DNA of 64,000 nucleotides, taken from the NCBI RefSeq assembly GCF_001949145.1, contig NW_019091537.1, positions 122,001-186,000 of the forward strand. Reading direction: 5' to 3'. Position 1 is the stretch's first letter. Every line of letters begins with the position of its first letter. This document shows, piece after piece, positions 10,043 through 21,115 of the stretch. Source of the DNA: Acanthaster planci (taxonomy: Eukaryota > Echinodermata > Asteroidea > Valvatida > Acanthasteridae). The notes under the pieces are model-generated. The model saw only the letters and a program-made list of their open reading frames with translations. It was not told where the DNA came from and made no database searches. A program made the translations under genes and the position numbers.

Positions 10043-13000
10043 TTTTATCTCTGTCCATGTATAGTTGTTATACAACTGTCTTGAATACTATATTGTCATC
10101 CAGTCAGAATGACCATTTTACCAGGTAATAAAAATGCATATTAAACACCACCATATCATATCAAACATCAGTGATACCACATCAAGATAACATAGACGAG
10201 TCCCTGCCCTACAGTTCAAGCCACAATGCCGGAACAGCTGACCAGACTATTCCTAGGTACTTCTGCAAATTTCACCTACGTACAGTTGTTTCCGAAAAAA
10301 TTAGTCATTACGATTAAATTCAAGTCCTTCAGGTAAGGAAAATATTGCAAAGAATTCAAGACAGAGGTGTAACAAAAAATGTTTGACTGCTGTGATGTGG
10401 GATGTAATGTTTTTACAGATGAGGGACTCATAGTAGCTGAGGCCAAGGGTGATATACATCTTGAGGGTATTAAAACATCATATCCTACATCAAAGTAGTG
10501 TATAATTGTCAAATACATGTAACCCTTTATTACCCGTACTTACAGAAAAAAATCTTTCTTGGGCTTACATATTTTCTTTTGTAGACACGCTTGCATTCGA
10601 AAAGGCATTTTGAAAACAAACACTCAAGAGTGCATTTCAAATTTTGTGTTATTTTTCCAGAAGTCAGTCTATTTGAGCCTCTAAAACAAATGCGGATCTC
10701 AGGCAAATATACCATCGTGTCTGGTTTTGTTTCAGTTTGGAGATATTTGGGTGGAACTCTGATAAAGGGAGTTTTTCAATGGCTGTTTTGTGCTGCTGGC
10801 TACAGACAAGAAAGAATTGTTGCATACAGAAAAAAACTGTATTACCAGACACCCTTAGCTTTGTATCAATAACATCATGTGATCAGATGGACCACACACA
10901 TTGACTTGAGAGAACTATATAAATTGAGTTTGCTAAGGCACTGGTTGAAAGTGAGACATACATAGATAAAAACTTGTGAAATTATGAAGCATGTGTGGAG
11001 AATTTTTCAACCTTCAGTTTTTGACGGTCTGTGACAGTATGAACAATCAAGAACAGTCAAAATTTTAATCCTCCCCTTCTGCTAATCTTCAAGGACATAT
11101 CACGTCTCAATTGACTGATTTTCTTACGAAAGAAAAACGTTGTCCAGAATGTATGTTTCTACAAAAACATTATCTTTTCCTCTAGATAAAATGGCATCTG
11201 AATCGAGGTGGCTAATGACACTTCTTTTCATTTTCGGTCGTAAATTTAATGTTTGCGCTGCTCTTCCCAAAGTTTGAAAAGTCAGATCTGTAGAAATGTA
11301 TAAGTTGTAAATACACGATTTGATGATGTGCCTTTTTGCCTTCTCAAAAAGAGAGGGTTGGATATATTTGCAACAAAAAGTGCGGGGTCTTCAGAAGGGG
11401 AGTAAATTTCCAGTTTTCTACTTTCAAATCGGAATTCGATTTATTGTCTGAATTGGGAAACAAGTACTTTATCGTGATTCTAGGCATTTGTGTAAGTTAT
11501 TTTCCTGTGTATGTTATGTGCAGTTTATTCAAACAACCCAAAGATTGTATTAAAAAAAGTAAAGCACATGCGCATCATGGCTTTAATTGGACATGTTTGG
11601 AAGTTGAAAGTTGACAGAATTGAGTTTGCTGATCATGTTGAGCATTTTATGGTAACAAAATCTTTCAACACCAAACGGAATCAGGAGGAATCAATTCCTG
11701 GTAATTTCACTCGTTAGTATTAACCCTTGTGCCCCAGTTCACAACAACAATCTTAAAAAAAAACCTTGGCAAGAGACCAGAAGTGTTGGAGAGGAGTGCT
11801 CAACTTTGCTTTTGTCACTGGCCTTTAGGGAAACCAAAAAACAATTACCTAAACATGTGAAAAGTGACATCTTTGAATTTGTACAAAAATGGCAAAAAAT
11901 AAGAAAAAAAAGTGTTTTCACTGCCCACCATGTTGTGATACTCATATACCTCAATTACAATAAAGGACCAAGTAGAAGGTAATTATTTAAGGTCATTGTC
12001 AGTGCTTCAGTATATTTTAAAATAAATTTGGGGCCTACCTTTTTTGGGTCTTATTGAGCTCCACCTGACACAGAGAAAGCTCCCTCAATTTTGGACGCTA
12101 TAGTCAATTTATTTTGACTCATTTTTTTTAATCAGTTAAGTAGTATCATTGACCAATCACACAGACAAATCAAGTGAATAGTAACGGTGACAAAAAGCTA
12201 TTTGAGACTTTGCGGTTTTTTACTATGGAATTTACATTGCACTTGGTATAGATACATTTTTTTTCTCTCAAGAAAACCAGAGGTTGATAATGAATGCTTG
12301 TGCACACCTATGAAGGTGTTTTGTTCAGTCACATTCTTGTTTGCTGTTTGATAATCATTGCTGCTGACCCAACATTTGAGTGGTGATTGTAATAACTAGC
12401 TGAAAGCCAGCAACGTAACCTATAAATAAAATTGGTTTGCTGGTGAACGTTTTTATGCAAGTTTCCTTTAAAGTTGCTTATATTATCCAATGCTGCGAAA
12501 CTATTTTTCTTGCAATGATGAAACTCCAAACAGCTGATTAAGATGCGTTGCCACTGTACAGTATTCAATTTCTGTGCGCACTTAGTTTAGACACTTGAAT
12601 GTATAAAGGTTTATTTTTAGATTCGTGCCAGGGGATTTGTGTACAGCTGCGGAGGCTTGTGCAAGTTGAAAAAAAAAGGTTGTTCCAAACAGGGTTGTTC
12701 TGAAGACTTCTCCTCTGAAGAGGCTTGTTTTCCAATAATCCTGTATCAGATATTATTTTTTTTTGTGAGGATTTTTTTTTTTTGTGGTGGTGGTGGTGGT
12801 GGTTTTAGGGAAACCAGTGGTGCTCAGTGTTCCTCTTTCTGACATCCCAAAATGTCTTTGGACCCAGATGAATGCGCTCCTTGAAAGATTTTTTGGGATA
12901 GGCTCTCAGACTGAATTCACTGGATGAGATGCTGTCCCCAACACCTTGGTTTTAGTGATCAATCACTTCAGTGATTAGCCAAGTCTAAATTAAATGGCTG

Positions 13001-13204
13001 TGGCCGTAAATATCACACTGTCTATGGAAGCCACCAGGTTGTGGTTGTGACCGTGCCTGCAGACATTTCCCATAGATTTGATTCCCTGTCCTGGCCATAA
13101 AATTTGGTCTCCTTTGTTTCATTCTGATAAGAATCCACAAGTCACCATGTGGAAAATTGGACAAATGTGATATCTCTCTGACTTTTCCAGTGATAAATTC
13201 AAGA
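10043..13204 (+). other. AT-rich noncoding tract, probably 3' UTR of the bHLH-PAS gene plus flank
   Basis: No coding exon or transposon is seen for 3.1 kb. The tract is AT-rich, with many A and T runs, ATTTA-type words and several AATAAA hexamers, as expected of a long 3' UTR. A (GGT)n run is at about 12784-12802. How far the transcript extends is not visible. Confidence 0.5.
10127..10132 (+). terminator. Candidate polyadenylation signal AATAAA
   Basis: AATAAA lies 85 nt after the stop codon of the bHLH-PAS gene. It would give a very short 3' UTR. Further AATAAA hexamers occur at about 11959 and 16633, so alternative, much longer UTRs are possible. The sequence alone does not decide between them. 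Confidence 0.4.
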
Positions 13205-13426
13205 TTTCAAGTTGTACTTTTGCGTTGGGAAGATGTTAATTTTACTTACAGGTTTTGCCTTACTGTACACCGGCTTATATTCATAAACACTGTATACTCA
13301 GTGCCTGTCCAAGAGCTAATGAAAAAATTTCATAATTGTACTTGTGTGGGACTCAAACCCACGACCTCCTGCTTACTCGTGCAGATGTCCAACCACTCTA
13401 CCATCGAGCTTGGTGGGGTTGGCTGG
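13205..13426 (-). mobile_element. tRNA-derived SINE, copy a
   Basis: Read on the minus strand, the head has a tRNA-like A box (GGTAGAGTGGTTGG) and B box (GGGTTTGAGTCCC). A body follows with ATTTTTTCATTAGCTC, ACTGAGTATACAGTG and GTTTATGAATATA. The tail has AAGGCAAAACC and a TTAACATCTTCCCAACGCAA block. It abuts copy b head to tail. The family also has a member at 51519-51762. No functional tRNA is implied, because acceptor pairing is absent. Confidence 0.8.
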
Positions 13427-13631
13427 CCGGTCACTGTGAATTGTTTCAAGATGTACTTTGCGTCAGGGAGATGCAAATTTGAATTAAAGGATTTGCCGTT
13501 ACGCTAACATATATTCATAAACACTGTATACTCAGTTCTCGTCTGAGAGCTAATAAAAAATTCATAAGCCTACTCGGGTGGGACTCGAACCCTTGACCTC
13601 CTGCTTGACTGAGCTTGGCGGGGTCGGCTGG
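13427..13631 (-). mobile_element. tRNA-derived SINE, copy b (deleted head)
   Basis: A second minus-strand copy directly adjoins copy a. It shares the GTTTATGAATATA body and the TTTGCATCTCCCTGACGCAAA tail block. About 30 bases are missing between the A and B boxes: the B box (GGGTTCGAGTCCC) is kept and the A box is largely gone. Its order and orientation relative to copy a suggest insertion next to, or tandem duplication of, a previous copy. Confidence 0.75.
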
Positions 13632-13752
13632 ATTTCCGAGCCCCACCCAAAATAAGCTTATGAATTTTTTCATTAGCTCGCAGACAAGCACTGAGTATGC
13701 AGTGTTTATGAATATGTGTCGGTATGAGGGCAAAACCTTGAATTCAGATTCA
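13632..13752 (+). mobile_element. tRNA-derived SINE, copy c (truncated, opposite orientation)
   Basis: On the + strand this matches the body of copies a and b: TGAATTTTTTCATTAGCTC, a GCACTGAGTATGCAGTG block, GTTTATGAATATG and GGGCAAAACC. The tRNA head is missing. With copy b it forms an imperfect palindrome centred near 13630. Confidence 0.7.
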
Positions 13753-16700
13753 TGTTTGTTGGTGGGGTTGCAGTGAGGTCTTGGGGGTTGGGCTGTTTTG
13801 TATTGAAGACTCGACAAGACTGCGTAAAGAGCCCACAGAGTCAACCCACAAAATAATGCAGTTACAAATCATTCAGGCCCGAGCCAGGCCATATGCTGTG
13901 CAACAAGTGAAATATGACAGAGGCATTTTATCCAGTCATTGTTTCTCCCAACCTTCTTCTAGCCTGCCTTTTGATTTGACTGGTAATGTGACATGCAGTA
14001 ATGTTGTGATTAGGTTACAGCTGGGATGGATTGTTCAGTCAGAAACATGTATAATAATTAGTTGGTATTCTTCCATTTTTGTATCTTCAGAGTCAACGCC
14101 AGGTATCTTCCTTATTTGTTCAGTTATACATTCTTCTCTTTGCTATGGGTAGCATTTGCTTGCACTCCCTCTCTCTCTCTCTCCTTTCCCGATGGAAACT
14201 CGCTTTCAATTTAAAACCGTGCAAAAAAGTTGAACTTGTCAACATGCCCCTTTTCCACCGTTGCAGAATTTGAATGGTTACCAAAGCAATCATCTTCAGT
14301 GCATGACGCCTTAGAAATTTTCAGATGTGACCATGGAAAATACTAACAAGTAGTTGGAAACAAGAGTTTGTAGGTAACAAACAATCAAATAAGAAGTCAA
14401 AACAAATCTAAGGTATTAGTAAATCAGATTTGGTTTTCCATTATGATTGCTGTGATTACTGCACATATATTGACACAGTTAAAAAGTAAAAAAAAGACAT
14501 ACAAAGAGTTTTGTAGTGATGAATATAGTTGTGTAAATTATGTATGTAAATAAGCTTAATGTTTCTTTTAAATATCACGCTATTAAGTAATGTTCAGTAA
14601 TGAAGCACCTGGTTTAAGCTGAATTGACTGTTTTGTCGGCTGTAATTTTGTTTCAAAAGGGGGTGTAACTTCCACACAGTTCTTGAAAAGGTTTCAGTGT
14701 TTGAATTTAATTCATTGTGGTTTGTTAGTTTGGGGGGTTTTTGTTTTTTGTATTTTCTTTCCAAAGAGAGGCTGAATTTGGAACTGTGCTTAAAGCAAGT
14801 CATAATGGTGCAGGCATTCGATGCTGATGCAAAGAAATAGAACTTTACTTCACTAATCTTGTCAGAGACTGTAGTAAGACATAAAAATGCCAATACATTT
14901 GTGATTGTGTCAAAACAACACAGTGATCAGCTTTCAAAAAAAACCAAAACCTTGGTGACCCTTGACTCGGGCATGAGTCATTTTTGTTTGCCTTTGCACA
15001 TAATTTTGGTCTCTGAAGATGCAATTTCAATATACATTGAAAAAATGCAAAGAATGCTATTGGTGCATTGCATTTCTCCACTTCCTTTCTGCATTGGTTA
15101 TTTTGGTGAGAATAAAAGGAGACACTCTGGGTGGCAACTTTCTTCTAGGTGCCATCCACATGCACAACCGTGTAGAACAGGGTAGTGATTTTCTCATTAT
15201 GGCTGAAAATTGGAAACGTGATGGTGTAAATGAGTATCTCTTAAATGGTATATTTATTGTGTTAAGTTCTGTATTTTTTTTATTTCAGGCAGTTAGTAAG
15301 TGTGGACATCTCCAAACCTTTACAGCATGGTTAGCACAACAAAAACAAACTTTGTTCAATCCTTCCTCCCCTGTTTAAGTTCTAGAACCACAACCACAGC
15401 ATCGTATCAGTATTTTCTTCAGATTTTTGTAATCAAATTCAGGTTGTACAGTTCAGACAATTTAGGTGGTGTCTTCTGCCGGACACCTCTGACTTCTAAA
15501 GAAAAGGTTTGTTTGTTTTTTAATTTTTTTTATGCTGCCTTATCACGCTAGTGGGCTTGTAACTGTGAAAGTGTAGATAACATGTCACAGTAATTCAATT
15601 GTATATTATAAATATTTAAAACAAAAGATCTCTTTAAAAATATCTGATTGTACATGCATTATGTGTATTTTTCCGTCCTGTAAACTCTTACACCGGTGTT
15701 GGTATAAAAAAAAATCATCATCTGTGAGATGAAACTGTCTTCTTTTGTCTGTTGCAGTGGAGGAACATGGTTTCCCTTTTGAGAAAAGACTTTTAGTTTG
15801 CTGTGTTTTGCGCAAATTTCTGTTAAGGGGATAAGATGGGGGGGGTTCCATTGGGAAAAAAGACCTATTTCAGTTCAGAAGTTGCAGTTATTTTTGCATG
15901 GCAAGACTCCTTAAGAACTTATAATTGATGTGACTAACTCCAAACCATCTAGCTATTAACATATTATTTTCAGTGTTTCTACCCAGAATTACATTTAATA
16001 GCCTCCAACACCCCCTTCTCAATGGTGTTTTCTTTCCCATTGGCTTTGCACCAGAGGCTTTTTCTCCTTAAACATTCATGATGGCATCATTTAACTTCAA
16101 CCCTTCAGTCGCTCACTTTTTGGTTTGTTTGCCATAAGTCCTTCTTGAGTTGTATTTCGACAGCTCCAGACTTTGTTAGCTGATTTCATTGGGGGCTCAG
16201 GGGCCCAGTTCTGTTTGAGCATGACAGACTATGCCACAGAACAGTTTTTTTGGAAAGTTACAGTATTTGTTTTTCTGCAAAAAAAGTGGGCAATTGAACC
16301 GAACTGTTCTGTTGTTAATTGATGCACTCAAAAGAATTTCTTGTAAATCTCTGCTTCCTCGCACATTGTTAACTCTAATTTTCTTTCCCTTTTTGAGACC
16401 TTCAAAAAAGGGAATGTGGATTCCCCAAACAGTTGCTTGTTAAGATTTTAGAATGTTTCCTTATTTTGCGGTATTTGGGGTCATGTGTTTACTTAATCAA
16501 GCATTTTGTGATTAATTTTGGACATCTCTGTTATATGCAACACTGTTGTGTATCTTTGAAAAGTTCAGTGTAAATTAACTGTATGAGAGGTTAATGTCTA
16601 GAGTACAGTCAATATATTCAGGTGTTTTGTAAATAAAAATGAAAAAAATGATTTTCCCCCTTTTTTTAAACACATGCACCCTCTTGTTAAAAAGGTGAAC

Positions 16701-18240
16701 TAATCTAGTAAAATGGATGATGTAAGACATGCTTGGATTTTGCAGCACACGTCTTTCTTCACTTGATAGTAATTTTTTGTCCTTTCTATTGCAACCTGGA
16801 GCTCTCTCTGGTTGTTGCAGGCATATTGGCATGATTGGTCGGTTGTTGGCCAATCGGCCGGGGGGGAGGGACAAGATTATGATCCCCCATTAGAGTTTTG
16901 GTACCGTTTCATTTTTGTTTCCTCTCCAAGGTGCGTAATATTCCCTCAAATTTAGCATCACACTTTAGAAAGGTTAGATTGCATCAAGAAATTGTCACCC
17001 TCCTCCCCCCCCCCAAAAAGTTCCTGGGCCGGCCCACTGTCGGCTGTCAGACACGATGGCTAAGGGATTAAATCCTCTTGGTGGTGAACAAGCTCTTGGG
17101 CAGCCTTGGCTGTTGAAGTACACACCCCCACTCTCTGATCTACAGGATCGAGAGCAAATAGGTTGATGACGTGTCTGGATATAGCAGCTGGTTGGTAGAC
17201 TAGCCAGCCTGCAAGCTTGTTTCTTGAATGGTGAGGTGGGTGAGTGGTTGGAGAGGTAGGGGAACTGGCTGCCAGCATTCTTACATGTTACATTCATTCT
17301 TACATTCAACAAGCATCACAGAACAATTGGTCTTCAATACTATTCACCCTGATGTTCCGTAATAAGCATTATTTTGTGGGTCACTTCTTTTAAACAGTTT
17401 GAAATGAAAGGGAGAGGATTGATACCGAGCAAAGGATGGAGGGATAGCTGAAGAAATTGACATCAGAAGACACTGATCTTTATGGACGTGTACATCAACT
17501 GTACGAAGCCAAACCCGCCATATTCCTTTTCCCTAACACATTTCCAGTGGAAGGAACTATGAAAAACTTTCAGAATTGAGAACTTATGCTAGTTTGGTCA
17601 GAGATATGACTTTCAAAAGTGTGGAACCCAACATTTTGAAGGTCAAATCCAGCGTATTTAGGTGTTTATTCAACATTTTTTCCCAAAACTTTTCCTCAAA
17701 ATTGTTAAATCAGCACGTTTAATTAACAATTTAAATGCTGGATGAGAATTGAAAATAATTGATTAAACATTTAAAATGCTGGATTGAAGACTTCTAAAAT
17801 GTTGGCACTGGCAGAACTCCTAGGAGTTTTTAGCAGGTACACGTAGTAGGTCATTGCCCTTCCCTTCCCCACGATCGTCGAAGTATGGCAACTGGGCGGG
17901 ATCCCGGTTTGGAAAAAAAGAGGCTGGTATCAAGAGGTAGGTTTTAAAGGCAGATGGTGTTTTCCCCTTCTAGTTTTGCCGATGATTGTGGCAAACCCGG
18001 GTGGGTTGGGTTAAAACCGATCCCGGTAAACCATCCGCTAAACTGTTTCGGACCATGAAAATAGTATCACTACGGCATTATTCGGCTTGGTGCGTTAGTT
18101 TTAGGAGGAGGGGATTGCTTCAGTAATATCTAACTAGAGATCTTCTCTGGTCAATGGTAATACATAGTTAACACTTAATTAATATAACGTTGGCTCGTTG
18201 TTGACACATAGCATCCATGGTAACATCCAACTTTGCACTT
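13753..18240. other. Noncoding interval between the two loci
   Basis: No exon is supported. It contains a CT microsatellite at about 14167-14183, a G run at 16859-16866 and a C run near 17008. A GC-richer segment at about 17030-17270 is open in two minus-strand frames but shows no domain and could be a decayed repeat. Part of it may still be 3' UTR of the upstream gene: an AATAAA lies near 16633. Around 17980-18030, GGTTTACC/CCCGGT words form weak inverted repeats. Confidence 0.5.
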
Positions 18241-18446
18241 AACCGTTTGAATGCGACAGCCGCCAAAATTATGAGGGCGCTATTGGACTTCACAAGCAGA
18301 GAGCTATAGGCACGTACGTACGTGGCCGTGGCCGGCCGCGGTGGCACGATGTACGACTATGCATGCGTCACATTTTGGTGGGTCGCACTACCCTAGCCTT
18401 TAGCGCAGCATGCATGCATGCACCGTGCACCGAGCTAATTTGCAAA
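18241..18446 (+). promoter_or_regulatory. CpG-richer putative promoter and 5' UTR
   Basis: Against an AT-rich background, this 200-base stretch has many CpGs (ACGTACGTACGTGG, GGCCGGCCGCGG). It also has GCATGCATGCATG runs and leads straight into a good candidate start exon. The start codon lies in AAAATGGCG, which matches the YY1-type element often found over first exons. There is no TATA box at a suitable place. Promoter function is inferred from composition and position. Confidence 0.45.
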
Positions 18447-18527
18447 ATGGCGACAGGCGGTGGACTAGTATCTTCTAATAAACGTTCCAAAATCAGCCCA
18501 GGAGGACCATCAACTTCATCAGAAAAG
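18447..18527 (+). CDS. Candidate first coding exon (unknown product, possibly 5' end of the 52-kb gene)
   Basis: ATG in AAAATGGCG opens 27 codons. They begin MATGGGLVSSNKRSK and end GPSTSSEK, directly followed by a strong donor GTAAGT. The peptide is Ser/Gly-rich with a basic NKRSK patch, in keeping with the N-terminus of a nuclear protein. The exon ends in phase 0. The large exon at 52181 starts in phase 0, so a direct 33.6-kb splice would keep the frame, and intermediate exons are possible. I do not recognise the sequence. Start-exon status rests on composition, the start context and the donor. Confidence 0.5.
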
Positions 18528-19061
18528 GTAAGTGGGCTACCCAAACCATAAAAGATTTGGACGAATCGTCCAGGGTGACGCTAAGGGATGTGCTGGCTGC
18601 AAGCTTGGTAGCAGATGTAGGCCTTGGCGATGGAAAGGTTTGAAGACGATCGGCGTACGTAGTGTTTGGATGTGATGTTGATTTAGTGAAATGACCCGGA
18701 AATTCTTTACGCAATTATAGTGTACTGCATGCATGTGGCCGTGGTGGTATCTTGATTTTCAGCGCACTACATGAACAAATTGAACAGATGTGCACGTGTA
18801 CAAAATTTGCAGTGGAGAACGCAGCCGTGGCAGCCCGTAGCTCCTTCATTCAGTCGGTATGGCCTTGGATTTGTCAAACTGGAAAGAATTCCACACATGG
18901 ACGCTGCACATGCTGCATTGAAAGCAATGAAATGTCCTAAAAAGTGAAGTGAAACTATCAAGGTATTCACTTAAAAAACACTTCACATTTTTCAGATCAA
19001 TAAGTTGTAGGTTCATGCAGAGGGCGTCAAGTGGCATCCATATACGTGTACGTGGAACTCC
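18528..19061. other. Start of the large intron
   Basis: Begins with GTAAGTGGGC. The segment at about 18790-18860 is open and has an AG acceptor-like TTTGCAG before 18805 and a GTATGG at 18854, but the fit is weak. I do not call an exon. Confidence 0.4.
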
Positions 19062-19665
19062 TTCCGTCAAGCAGTAGAGGCACAGATCACAGCTCAGGGA
19101 CTGTTCCTGGATTTGGAGAACACCCTTTATTTGGGGGCAACACCACTCCCCCAAAAGAGAGAATATCCCCATAAAAGGGGACTTTTTCCCAAGTGGCCTT
19201 GAGTAAAAATATCCATGCACTATTGTCATTTTTTTCTCCCACATTGTCCATACATTTAAGATATTACGATTGTTTTTTATGAACTTTGCGCCATGCCACT
19301 CAATTAAGTATATGTAATTTGTAAAGGATTGATATATTTGGAAAAATTGTTCTGATACAGTTTTTTTTCCCACCCATTATGCTAAGTTGCATACTCTTGC
19401 TCATAATCGTAGAAGTAAATGGTAGGATTTTTTTAAAACAGCAGCCTTGGGTGTTTTTTCCTGCTGAATAGAATTATAGCAATGAAAGAATCCCCAGGGC
19501 AATGGTACATGGAGGATCTCCAAGCCCACTTGAAAAAAACAAACAATTGTTCCCACTTCGGGGATATTCTTTGTTTTGGGGGACTGATTTTGTCCCCAAA
19601 TAAGGGGACTTCTCCACATTCAGGGACAGTCCTTTCGTTGTGATCTGCACCTCAACTGTCAAGCT
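19062..19665. mobile_element. Foldback element with about 180-bp imperfect inverted arms
   Basis: The left arm (about 19062-19235) and right arm (about 19480-19665) are reverse complements with mismatches. Shared blocks include GGCACAGATCACA against TGCAGATCACAA, then GGGACTGTTCCTGGATTTGG against GGACTGTCCCTGAATGTGG. They continue with CTTTATTTGGGGGCAA, CCCCCAAAA and GAATATCCCC, and TTTTTCCCAAGTGGCCTTG on the inner side. A 245-bp AT-rich core separates the arms. No transposase frame is present. It could be a foldback or MITE-type element, or two copies of one repeat inserted head to head. Confidence 0.75.
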
Positions 19666-20754
19666 TCCTCCAATGTGCTAGTCTGAGAAAAGTTATGATG
19701 GGCCCCCAATGAGAAAAAGCCTGTAAAGATTCAAGCGCAGAGCAAGGAAACAGCATGGAAATTTATTTGTTGTAGGCTAATCTATGTTTTGGCTGAGGCT
19801 GTATCATGAGCCTACATGTATGTGTGTTGTAGCAAATACACTGTACATGTATGTCTTCTTGAATGTTTTACAGTGTAATAATTTGTTGTATAAAGGGATA
19901 CAAAATTAATACATAATGTACAATTGACATTGACATCTTGCAATCAGTGTGTGAATGGTGTTGATCAATGGTGAGGCTTTGCCTCCTAATGTACATGTAT
20001 GAGATTCAACTGCAAGCCTGTGTGTAAAAAACTTTCTGTCAGTTTGACAGTACATGAATGTACATATGTACAAATATGTTATTACCCTCCTGTAATAAAT
20101 TGCAAATAATACAGTAGAGTGCATAAATAAATAGTTAACCCTAATCCCAGAACTTTTCATTAAGTTTGGAAGGATAGTGGAAGCAAGGGACCACTTACAC
20201 TTTTTCTGTGGATTAGGTTTGATTGTACATTTGTGACCTGTCACCACAAAATGAGCTGAAAGTCGGAATTTTCAAAAATTGAGATATTGATATATTTGAA
20301 TTCAGCAAAAGAGAGCTTTCCAGTGATATGTTTTTGGAACACTTAGGGTAAAAGTATAAGATAACAGTGTGACATTATTTTGGCGGCTTTGTGTCTTTGT
20401 TCCCAACATTGTGTCAACATTTCTGACAAGGTATGAATAATGCTATCGTCAAAATTGCTGACAAAATGACGTTTTTTAATATATGATCCTGCAAAATATT
20501 TATAATTGAATAGGAGACGGCAAAATCTTTCCAAATATTACAGTACCCCCCCAATTGACCTCCACTTCAATATGAGTTTAAACCCTCAAAAAAGAACACA
20601 GCAGAATGCGACTCTATGCGCATTTTGTTGTGACATTTGTATAGTGTGCCATTTTTTGTAAGTGATTGCGTAAACTTTGAGGATTTGGAAGTGTGTTACC
20701 TAAGAATGCTCCTAACAGAAGCTTTGGTAACTTTATTGGGTGAACAGGAAAGAA

Positions 20755-21115
20755 AGGCCATGTCAGGCTGGCAAGGTAGTTCTTTCCTCGCCTTCTGCCT
20801 CTGTGGTCGCGGGTTTGATTCTCGGCCCCGTCCACATGTGGATTGGGTTTCAGTCCCTACCTGATTCCATGGGTTTTACCCAGAATATTGCTCTGGGGTT
20901 TTCCTCCCACCTCTAAACCTGTAACTGCTTCCTACCATCTCCCCATTACTGATGTTGGTGAATGTGGGTCGTTTGGTGGCTGCCCGAGACGTCCTTGTAT
21001 GCCATAGGCTCAACCATGTTTAAATGTATTCATTGTCCCATGCTTAATGTCTTCATTGCACAGCGCACTTGAACATATCGATATGAAATTTGCGCTTCCT
21101 AAATTATTATATTAG
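20755..21115 (+). mobile_element. tRNA-derived SINE of a second family
   Basis: The B box is GGTCGCGGGTTTGATTC (about 20807-20823), preceded by a GCTGGCAAGGTAG segment that may be a decayed A box. A long unrelated body follows, with TTTTCCTCCCACCTC and ATGTTGGTGAATGTGGGTCG. The 3' end has GCGC followed by an AATTATTATATTA tail, typical of SINE tails. The exact 5' boundary is uncertain. Confidence 0.65.

Noticed and set aside
13300-13410. tRNA gene on the minus strand
   Set aside because: The tRNA-like head continues into a body shared by three other copies, so it is a SINE.
17030-17278. GC-richer segment with two open minus-strand frames
   Set aside because: No domain, competing frames and no splice signals; more likely a decayed repeat.
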